In this document: one piece after another, positions 25,050 through 31,227 of the stretch
Layout of the letters: each line of letters begins with the position of its first letter
How positions within the stretch are numbered: position 1 is the first letter of the stretch
Source of the DNA: an uncultured Lachnospiraceae bacterium
GTDB taxonomy: Bacteria > Bacillota > Clostridia > Lachnospirales > Lachnospiraceae
Reading direction: 5' to 3'
DNA: 55,088 nucleotides
NCBI GenBank assembly: GCA_947174705.1
Contig: CAMWKB010000006.1
Location: 1 to 55,088, forward strand
Notes under the pieces: model-generated
Told to the model about the DNA's origin: nothing
The model's database searches: none
Seen by the model: only the letters and a program-made list of their open reading frames with translations
Made by a program: the position numbers and the translations under genes

Positions 25050-26590
25050 TGAAAAAATCACATGATTATTTATTTATAGCTACATTAATAATGATGGCAT
25101 TTCTTGTGGCAGCAGCGGCATTCAAGGCTTATGACAACTATGTCATAAATAAAGAAGAACAAGAGTTTGAAAGTCAGGAAATGGCAGCAATTATGGCAAG
25201 AAATGCCGAATCCCAGAGACGCGTTACGGAAATGGAAGCTGAAATTGCACAAATGGTAGATGATTTGGAGAGTTTACAGACATTTATCAATGATACCGTT
25301 ACTGCTGCGAACGAGGTGCAGATCAGAAAGAGTACGCTCAGTGTGTCAGAAAATGTCGTCTCTGTTTTATCGGGTGAAACTTTGAAAGACTCAGTTTCCG
25401 ATAATATGCCGGTTTATGGTGCAATGACGGTGTCGGGGAATTATACAGTATCGGGGGATTATACGGTTTCAGGAGATTATGTGGTTTCCGGGAACGGATT
25501 GTATATTGATGGAACGGCTGTTTCGGGTAATGAGGCGGTGCCTGCGCTCAGTGGGGCTGTCTTGTCCGGAAATGGTGCATTTGGTATGGGTATTTTAAGT
25601 AACAGTATTTCCGGAAATGGAGCTTTTGGAAGTGGCGTTTCAGGGAATGGGGCTTTTGATAGTGGAATTTCGGGAAATGAAGGTTTTGTAATTGATATTT
25701 CAGGGAATAGTGTTTCGGGGAATGGTATATCTGGGAATGATATCTCGGGAAATAGCATTTCAGATAATAGTGTTTCTGGGAATTTGACCAGTTTAGTCAA
25801 TGCATCGGGTAATGGTTATTACGGTACATGGCAGTATGAACCGCCTGAGATGAGTCTGGAAGAGAGAAGGACTTTAAAAACCTCTTATGAAGAAACTTTG
25901 GAAGTAAATAATGCGGATAGAGAAATTATTGCCTCTAATCAGTACGATTTTTCACAGATGAAAATTGCCTGTCTGGGAGATAGTATTACGGCAGCCGCAA
26001 ATCTGGAAAATGAAGAGAATTATACCCAGTATTCTTATCCTTCTGTCCTTGGGGAAATATTAGGTGCGGGCGAGGTCGTAAATCTTGGCATCGGAGGTTC
26101 GTCAATCGGCAGATACTGGGCAGATGCTTATGTTGAGCGTTATATGCAGATTCCTGAGGATACGGACATAATTATAGTTATGGGCGGTACGAATGACGGT
26201 TTTTGTGTATCCGATAATGAGTTTGGAAATCTCAATGAAAGGACTCCGCGTACTTTTTGCGGAGATTTGAACGAGCTTATGAAGGGGCTTAGGGAGAATT
26301 ATCCCCATGCAGCTATCTTTTTTGCGACGCCGCTTCCGAATGTATTGCATGATTATCTTATGAGTGAAAAAGAATATCTTTTGCCGCAGAGATACTTTGC
26401 GGATGCAATACGGACGATTGCAAGGGAATACGGTATCGAGACGATTGATTTATACAATTCAAATATTCTGGACTCCCATGACGCAAATATTGTTGCGCAG
26501 TATATGCCGGACGGCGTACATGGAAACCACGAGGGATACCGGATAATAGCAGAGCATTTTGCGGCCGGGATTGTAGAGTATTATAAATGA
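25049..26590 (+). CDS. Membrane-anchored SGNH/GDSL hydrolase with VSGN repeats
   Basis: 513 residues in three parts. A signal-anchor helix (about residues 8-26) is followed by a coiled-coil segment (35-85). Residues 127-255 form a low-complexity stalk of about 17 four-residue units V/I/L-S-G-N/D, often spaced by G-A-F. The SGNH hydrolase domain begins near 303: C-L-G-D-S-I-T (Ser312), N-L-G-I-G-G-S, G-G-T-N-D and D-G-V-H-G-N-H. It should be an extracellular esterase or deacetylase held off the membrane by the stalk. ATG overlaps the rlmB stop (TAATG), and sigH follows directly. The substrate is unknown, with cell-wall or polysaccharide acetyl groups most plausible. Confidence 0.85.
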   Translation: MKKSHDYLFIATLIMMAFLVAAAAFKAYDNYVINKEEQEFESQEMAAIMARNAESQRRVTEMEAEIAQMVDDLESLQTFINDTVTAANEVQIRKSTLSVSENVVSVLSGETLKDSVSDNMPVYGAMTVSGNYTVSGDYTVSGDYVVSGNGLYIDGTAVSGNEAVPALSGAVLSGNGAFGMGILSNSISGNGAFGSGVSGNGAFDSGISGNEGFVIDISGNSVSGNGISGNDISGNSISDNSVSGNLTSLVNASGNGYYGTWQYEPPEMSLEERRTLKTSYEETLEVNNADREIIASNQYDFSQMKIACLGDSITAAANLENEENYTQYSYPSVLGEILGAGEVVNLGIGGSSIGRYWADAYVERYMQIPEDTDIIIVMGGTNDGFCVSDNEFGNLNERTPRTFCGDLNELMKGLRENYPHAAIFFATPLPNVLHDYLMSEKEYLLPQRYFADAIRTIAREYGIETIDLYNSNILDSHDANIVAQYMPDGVHGNHEGYRIIAEHFAAGIVEYYK

Positions 26591-26601
26591 GGAAAGAACG
26601 T

Positions 26602-27225
26602 ATGAAGGAAGATTATCAGCAATACAGTGATGAAGAACTTATGATACAGCTGCGCGACGGGGATGACGGGATTATTGACTTTATTATGAATAAATACAAG
26701 AATCTTGTGCGCAGCAAGGCTAAGTCCATGTACATTTTAGGAGCGGACGGCGACGATTTGATTCAAGAGGGTATGATAGGGCTTTTTAAGGCGGTTCGTG
26801 ACTTTGACAGTGGCAGGGATGCAAGCTTTTTTACATTTGCGGATTTGTGCATATCCAGGCAGATTTATACCGCGGTGCAGGCTTCGAGACGGCAGAAACA
26901 CATACCGCTCAATACCTATATTTCCCTATATGCAACGGCAAGGGAGCAATCGGGTCAAAGCGAGGAAGATACGGCGCTTGTGGATATTCTTGCACTGGGT
27001 TCGGGGAAGAGCCCGGAGGAAATGGTAATCGACAAGGAAAACGTAGAGCAGCTTGAACGGACTATCGAGAAGGAACTTAGCAGTTTTGAAAAACAGGTAC
27101 TTGATCTGTACCTGACAGGCATGAGTTATACTCAGATTGCCAAAGTGCTTGGCCGGGATGAAAAGTCTACCGACAATGCCTTGCAGCGCATTAAAACTAA
27201 GCTCCGCAAGGCCATTTATTCATAA
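26602..27225 (+). CDS. sigH: RNA polymerase sigma factor SigH
   Basis: 207 residues. Region 2 includes D-D-L-I-Q-E-G-M-I-G-L-F-K-A-V-R-D-F-D (about 52-70) and F-F-T-F-A-D-L-C-I-S-R-Q-I. Region 4 has F-E-K-Q-V-L-D-L-Y-L-T-G-M-S-Y-T-Q-I-A near the C-terminus. The sequence and its place after rlmB match SigH, the early sporulation and transition-state sigma factor. ATG 26602 is preferred because GAGGAAAG is five bases before it; ATG 26587 overlaps the hydrolase stop but has no ribosome site. Its stop codon is 13 bases from the tRNA-Thr fragment where the island begins. Confidence 0.92.
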   Translation: MKEDYQQYSDEELMIQLRDGDDGIIDFIMNKYKNLVRSKAKSMYILGADGDDLIQEGMIGLFKAVRDFDSGRDASFFTFADLCISRQIYTAVQASRRQKHIPLNTYISLYATAREQSGQSEEDTALVDILALGSGKSPEEMVIDKENVEQLERTIEKELSSFEKQVLDLYLTGMSYTQIAKVLGRDEKSTDNALQRIKTKLRKAIYS

Positions 27226-27238
27226 CTTATAATAAAAA

Positions 27239-27275
27239 AGCTGCTGACGGGAATCGGACCCGTGACCTCCGCACT
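27239..27275 (-). repeat. Displaced 3' end of tRNA-Thr (att duplication)
   Basis: These 37 bases are identical to 34792-34828. On the minus strand they encode the anticodon 3' stem, variable loop, T-arm and acceptor 3' strand of tRNA-Thr, but no 5' half exists here, so no tRNA can be made. Similarity continues four bases past a single mismatch (27276). The T-run just beyond it (minus strand, 27238 downward) is probably the original end of the host tRNA gene. Confidence 0.9.
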
Positions 27276-27436
27276 GCCAACAATATATTTTTCATTTGAT
27301 ATTTATTGGTAGTGTTGCGGAAGTATTGATTTCATTAGATTTTTCTTTCAATCCTATGCTTATCTCATTTATCTCAATTATACTTGCCAAAAACTTTAAC
27401 ATTATACTGTGCTATTTCCATTCTGGCGGTTTTCAA

Positions 27437-27607
27437 CTATGCATACATCAAACGACCTTTAGGTTGTGGTATTTCCTGTCCTATCTCCTTGGCTGTTTCA
27501 ATCCATTCAGAAATGTTTTCGTTACTCGAACATAATCCGACCATCCTCTCGAATTTGGTTTTAGTAAACCAGGGCCTAAAATCGTTACTCAGACTAACTT
27601 GTATTTA
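27437..27607 (-). pseudogene. Remnant resembling the C-terminus of a HicB antitoxin
   Basis: A 56-codon minus-strand frame with no proper start ends in W-I-E-T-A-K-E-I-G-Q-E-I-P-Q-P-K-G-R-L-M-Y-A, broken here into W-I-E-T-A-K-E-I-G and I-P-Q-P-K-G-R-L-M-Y-A. That ending is typical of HicB-type antitoxins. The upstream half of the frame does not look like HicB and no HicA is visible. It is probably a fragment left by recombination in the island's left end. Confidence 0.45.
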
Positions 27608-27730
27608 GTTTCACAACTGGAAACAATAAGTCTGAGCCAACTAAAAGAAAAGATGAACAGTTCAAAGAGGAAAAGTGGTCTCACCGCTTAACGATTGATC
27701 AATCACCGAACAATCGGCACCGTTCTTTAA

Positions 27731-27838
27731 ATGAAAATGGAAACATACACCATGCGCGTATTAATTGACGGACAAATCAACTATTATGACGTGGCAGACG
27801 TGACCCGGATAATGAACGCACTCCGAATTAGCGGTTGA
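27731..27838 (+). CDS. Possible 35-codon ORF in the island's left end
   Basis: The frame opens at ATG 27731 and encodes a short peptide with T-M-R-V-L-I-D-G-Q-I-N-Y-Y-D-V-A-D-V. There is no ribosome-binding site and it resembles no family I know. The composition is protein-like, so it may be a remnant. The rest of 27285-27874 shows no intact gene, only short open frames in AT-rich sequence. Confidence 0.2.
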   Translation: MKMETYTMRVLIDGQINYYDVADVTRIMNALRISG

Positions 27839-27874
27839 ACGTTTTCGCTTGATCATGTGGATATTTTTCGGGAC

Positions 27875-27903
27875 TTGATAATGTAGTCGTTTTGTACTAC
27901 AAT
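27875..27903 (+). promoter_or_regulatory. Promoter of the lipid operon
   Basis: TTGATA (27875-27880), 17 bases, TACAAT (27898-27903). The first gene starts 27 bases later. An inverted repeat TGTAGT...ACTACA (27882-27887 and 27896-27901) overlaps the spacer and -10 box and could be an operator. Confidence 0.7.
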
Positions 27904-27930
27904 TTAATAGGTATAGTGGGGACTTGAATT

Positions 27931-28284
27931 ATGAAAAACAACAGCTTTCTGCAAAGCGTGAAGTGTGCCGTCAAGGGCGTGGCAAGCGGATTTCACGCGG
28001 AGCGTAATTTTAAGATATACACGGTCATCGCACTTATTTTTCTCGCGCTGAATATTATCACATCGTCTGGTTTTTATGATTATATTATCCTGCTTGTTCT
28101 GACTTGCGGGGCTTTCTCCGCCGAATACATCAATACCGCGATAGAGCGTCTGTGCGACAGTTTTTGCCCCAAGATTGACAAAAACGTTAGCTTCATCAAG
28201 GATGTGGCGGCAGCCGCGGTGTGTGTCACGGGAATTGCTTTTTTTGGCGCTGAAGGTGCGATACTGATCTCAAATCTGCTATGA
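27931..28284 (+). CDS. dgkA: DgkA-type membrane lipid kinase (diacylglycerol or undecaprenol kinase)
   Basis: 117 residues, the family's normal length, with three membrane helices. H-A-E-R-N-F-K-I (about 23-30), E-Y-I-N-T-A-I-E-R-L (about 70-79) and K-D-V-A-A-A-A-V are the conserved active-site features. It phosphorylates a lipid alcohol with ATP. In Gram-positive bacteria the substrate is often undecaprenol. Here it heads a phospholipid operon, so it may make a phosphatidate-like precursor for the CDP-lipid synthase, with which it overlaps by four bases (ATGA). Confidence 0.9.
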   Translation: MKNNSFLQSVKCAVKGVASGFHAERNFKIYTVIALIFLALNIITSSGFYDYIILLVLTCGAFSAEYINTAIERLCDSFCPKIDKNVSFIKDVAAAAVCVTGIAFFGAEGAILISNLL

Positions 28285-28856
28285 TTATTTTGAAAATGTA
28301 CATAACAATGTTTCCTGTGATCATCGCGGGAATACTGAATATGATGTTCGTGAAAACGCCTATGTATAAACACGTTAACCGTCCGATTGACGGCGGCGGG
28401 ACGCTTCGCGACGGCAAGCGGGTTTTCGGGGAAAACAAGACGTGGGCGGGATTTTTCGGGATGATCGTTTTCGGAGCGGCGGCGCAGGTGCTGTGGGGGC
28501 TTGTGTGCACGGGATTTCCCGAGCTCTGCCGGATCTATTCGCGTTTCGGGAATACTCCGCTGTTCAATCTTGCGGCGGGCGCGGCAATGGGTTTCGTGTA
28601 TGTTCTTTTCGAGCTTCCGAACAGTTTTGTCAAGCGCCGTCTTGATATTCCGAGTGGTAAAACGGCGCGCGGTTTAAAAGGCGCGGTGTTCTTTGTCATA
28701 GATCAGGTGGACTCGCTTTTCGGAGTTGCGGGAGTGTTCGCGGTACTGTTTCCAATGACGGTTTGGGAATATTTTGCGTATATTCTCCTCGGTGCGGGAA
28801 CGCACATCGCCGTCAACTCAATACTATATGCCACACGAATTCGCAAAAACTTGTGA
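28281..28856 (+). CDS. CarS-like CDP-lipid synthase (CDP-archaeol synthase family)
   Basis: 191 residues with about five membrane helices. The family signature is clear: R-P-I-D-G-G-G-T-L-R-D-G-K-R-V-F-G and N-K-T-W-A-G-F-F-G (about 33-61), L-P-N-S-F-V-K-R-R-L-D-I-P-S-G (about 113-127) and F-F-V-I-D-Q-V-D-S-L-F-G (about 137-148), whose Asp residues bind Mg and CTP. CarS activates archaeal unsaturated archaetidic acid, and bacterial members are poorly characterised. Here it should turn a phosphatidate-type lipid into its CDP form for the next enzyme. It is distinct from ordinary CdsA. Confidence 0.85.
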   Translation: MIILKMYITMFPVIIAGILNMMFVKTPMYKHVNRPIDGGGTLRDGKRVFGENKTWAGFFGMIVFGAAAQVLWGLVCTGFPELCRIYSRFGNTPLFNLAAGAAMGFVYVLFELPNSFVKRRLDIPSGKTARGLKGAVFFVIDQVDSLFGVAGVFAVLFPMTVWEYFAYILLGAGTHIAVNSILYATRIRKNL

Positions 28857-28863
28857 GGGAAAA

Positions 28864-29478
28864 ATGTTTATTGGGAAATACAACAAATCTGTGATTTTAA
28901 CATACATCGGCGTTGCAGCGGCGTTCGCGGGTATAGCTTTCACTGTCGAGACTATGCTCGCGCCAGCGATGATCGCGCTTGCCGCTGCCGGAATATGTGA
29001 TCTCTTTGACGGAGTTATTGCGCGGCGGTGCAAGCGCGACGAAACTGAAAAAGAATTCGGCGTGCAGATAGACAGTCTCGCGGACGTTGTGGGATTTCTG
29101 GCGCTGCCCGCGGTTCTGGGCATGAGGCTTGCCGATGGCATTGGTATCGTGAAATATCCGCTTCTTTTCTGCTATGTGCTATGCGGGATCATACGGCTTG
29201 CATGGTTCAATACCTCCGCGGCGACAGAGGGTGTACTGACGCATTACGATGGGCTTCCCGTAACTTATGCGGCATTGATCCTTCCCGTAACATATGCGGT
29301 TTTGGGATTTTTCCCCGAATTTAACGCCGCGTTGATATGGGCGGCGGAATATGCGGTCATTGCGGTGCTGTTTATCCTGAAAGTGAAGATCGTCAAGCCG
29401 CGCGGAGTATGGTACATTATTTTCGGCGCGCTTGCTGTTGGGATCATCACGTTGATCTTGGTGAGAGATATTTTATGA
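28864..29478 (+). CDS. pssA: CDP-alcohol phosphatidyltransferase, PssA (phosphatidylserine synthase) type
   Basis: 204 residues with about six hydrophobic helices. The catalytic motif is present as D-G-V-I-A-R, then R-C-K-R-D-E-T-E-K-E-F-G, then V-Q-I-D-S-L-A-D (about 40-68), with all four Asp. The K-E-F-G-V-Q-I-D-S-L form is typical of Gram-positive PssA, which joins L-serine to CDP-diacylglycerol. The decarboxylase next door supports serine as head group. GAGGGA precedes ATG 28864, eight bases after the previous stop. Confidence 0.85.
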   Translation: MFIGKYNKSVILTYIGVAAAFAGIAFTVETMLAPAMIALAAAGICDLFDGVIARRCKRDETEKEFGVQIDSLADVVGFLALPAVLGMRLADGIGIVKYPLLFCYVLCGIIRLAWFNTSAATEGVLTHYDGLPVTYAALILPVTYAVLGFFPEFNAALIWAAEYAVIAVLFILKVKIVKPRGVWYIIFGALAVGIITLILVRDIL

Positions 29479-30332
29479 TGATTTATGACAGAGCCGCGGG
29501 AGAGCTTCGCGAGGAGCTTGAGTACGGCGCGGGGAGCCTTGATTTTCTCTATAACACAGCGTTCGGAAGGGTGCTGCTGAAAGCGTTTTTCTGCCGCGGT
29601 ATATATTCCCGAATAAACGGGGCGTTTATGAGGAGCAGACTTTCGGTAAGAAAGATCAACCCCTTTATCAAAAAATACGGAATTGATCTTTCACTGTGCG
29701 AACACACCGAATTCAAAAGCTTCGACGATTTTTTCACGCGCCGATGCCGCTTCACAACATACTGTTCCGCTGATGAACTGATAGCGCCGTGCTGCGGGAG
29801 GCTCGTTGCGTATCCGATAGCCGACGAGCTCACACTGAAGATCAAACGCAGTGTATACACACTGTCGGAGCTCACGGGCGGAATTGACGTTTCAGGCTTT
29901 GGCGATGGGGTTTGCCTTGTTTACCGTCTCGCCGTTGAAGATTGTCATAGATACGTCTTTTGTGACGACGGCGAGCTTATCCGCACGGAGGAGCTTCGCG
30001 GAGAGCTTCACACGGTGCGCCCAATCTCGGAAAAGTACCGCGTTTTCTCACGCAATCACCGCATTTGCTCCCTGCTCAGAACCAAACATTTCGGGGAAAT
30101 GATACAGATAGAGGTAGGGGCTTTGCAGATCGGAAAGATCACCAATCACGCTGTCACCGGTTTTTCGCGAATGGACGAAAAGGGATATTTCGGCTTTGGA
30201 GGTTCGACGATAATACAGCTCTTCAAAAGCGGTGTGGCAGAGCTCGACGACGACATACGCTTGAATTCCGAAAACGGCACGGAAACACTTGTTAAAACGG
30301 GAGAGAGAGTAGCGAGGAGGTTAAAATGCTAA
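29475..30332 (+). CDS. psd: Phosphatidylserine decarboxylase
   Basis: 285 residues. Family hallmarks: F-K-S-F-D-D-F-F-T-R-R (about 78-88), F-S-R-N-H-R-I (the catalytic His region), V-G-A-L-Q-I-G-K-I and the self-cleavage motif G-G-S-T near residue 237, which yields the pyruvoyl cofactor on the small alpha subunit. G-G-S-T replaces the commoner L-G-S-T, as in type II enzymes. It converts phosphatidylserine to phosphatidylethanolamine at the membrane. ATG 29475 overlaps the pssA stop (ATGA). Confidence 0.9.
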   Translation: MMIYDRAAGELREELEYGAGSLDFLYNTAFGRVLLKAFFCRGIYSRINGAFMRSRLSVRKINPFIKKYGIDLSLCEHTEFKSFDDFFTRRCRFTTYCSADELIAPCCGRLVAYPIADELTLKIKRSVYTLSELTGGIDVSGFGDGVCLVYRLAVEDCHRYVFCDDGELIRTEELRGELHTVRPISEKYRVFSRNHRICSLLRTKHFGEMIQIEVGALQIGKITNHAVTGFSRMDEKGYFGFGGSTIIQLFKSGVAELDDDIRLNSENGTETLVKTGERVARRLKC

Positions 30333-31225
30333 AGCGTCTTAATATTTATTTCAAGGAAATGTATCCGATAATTCCGCGTCTTTTGCTTGGAATTATCGTA
30401 TTCGGTGAGATATATTTCATTGTGCTGCTCAACAACGGCGTGACGGAATTCAAGATCAATTATCAGGAATTTATTGGCGGATTTACGGTGTTCAGCTTTC
30501 TTCTTTGGCTCCGTATCGCGGACGACTTCAAGGATTATGAGCTTGACTGTCGCCTGTTCTCGAGCAGACCGCTTCCGTCGGGTCGCGTAAAAAAGCGCGA
30601 TCTCGGTATTTTCGTGGGAATTCTCATCGCCGTGACGGTGACGCTGAATGCTGTTTTTATGAACAACTTTTGGTTTTTCCTGTTTCTGTATGTTTACGGA
30701 ACGCTGATGTCTATGTGGTTTTTCAGCAGAAAAAAGATACAGAAAAGCCTGCCTTTGGCGCTCGTAACGCACAATCCCGTGCAGATGATAATGAACATTT
30801 ACATCATCTCGTTCACCTGCATAAAATACGGTCTTTCCGCGTGGACTCTTACAAACTTTCTTGCTGCTTGGACGCTCTATTTCCCTGCGCTTATCTGGGA
30901 GGTCTCGCGGAAGATACGCGCTCCGAAGGACGAGACGGAATACGTTACATATTCCAGTCTGTTCGGTTACAAAAAATCAACCGTGTTCGTACTTGTTCTC
31001 ACTTGGGTGGACATTCTTACAAACGTGCTCCTTGTTTGGAACCTTAACAAGATATCCGTTGCGGCACTGTTGCTCAACACAGGTTGGATGACGTTTAAAT
31101 TTGTGCAGTTCATAAAAGACCCGACACGCTTTAAGATCGTTGATAAAGTGGAGCGATACACGTACATTCAGGAAACGATGATGCTCATTACGGTAGCGGC
31201 GTTCCTGATTTTCGGAAAGGTGTAA
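30326..31225 (+). CDS. UbiA-superfamily prenyltransferase-like membrane protein
   Basis: 299 residues, about eight to nine membrane helices. The first Asp-rich motif, R-I-A-D-D-F-K-D-Y-E-L-D, followed by S-S-R-P-L-P-S-G-R-V (about 60-85), matches the ND-x-x-D-x-x-x-D site of UbiA enzymes. The second, R-K-I-R-A-P-K-D-E-T-E-Y (about 190-201), matches the other diphosphate-binding loop. Such enzymes transfer a prenyl chain to an aromatic or, in archaea (DGGGP synthase), to a glycerol ether. The acceptor is unknown; in this operon a lipid or head group is likely. GAGGAGG precedes the ATG, which overlaps psd by seven bases. Confidence 0.75.
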   Translation: MLKRLNIYFKEMYPIIPRLLLGIIVFGEIYFIVLLNNGVTEFKINYQEFIGGFTVFSFLLWLRIADDFKDYELDCRLFSSRPLPSGRVKKRDLGIFVGILIAVTVTLNAVFMNNFWFFLFLYVYGTLMSMWFFSRKKIQKSLPLALVTHNPVQMIMNIYIISFTCIKYGLSAWTLTNFLAAWTLYFPALIWEVSRKIRAPKDETEYVTYSSLFGYKKSTVFVLVLTWVDILTNVLLVWNLNKISVAALLLNTGWMTFKFVQFIKDPTRFKIVDKVERYTYIQETMMLITVAAFLIFGKV

Positions 31226-31227
31226 GT

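Noticed and set aside
25427-25813. Repeated DNA that might be a CRISPR-like array
   Set aside because: The repeats are short, in frame and encode VSGN units inside a protein; no constant repeat with variable spacers exists.
27239-27280. A second functional tRNA
   Set aside because: Only the 3' half is present; no 5' acceptor strand or D-arm can be found upstream on the minus strand.
27296-27608. Two hydrophobic plus-strand frames at the island's left end
   Set aside because: No ribosome site, no family resemblance, and better explained by remnants on the opposite strand in AT-rich DNA.
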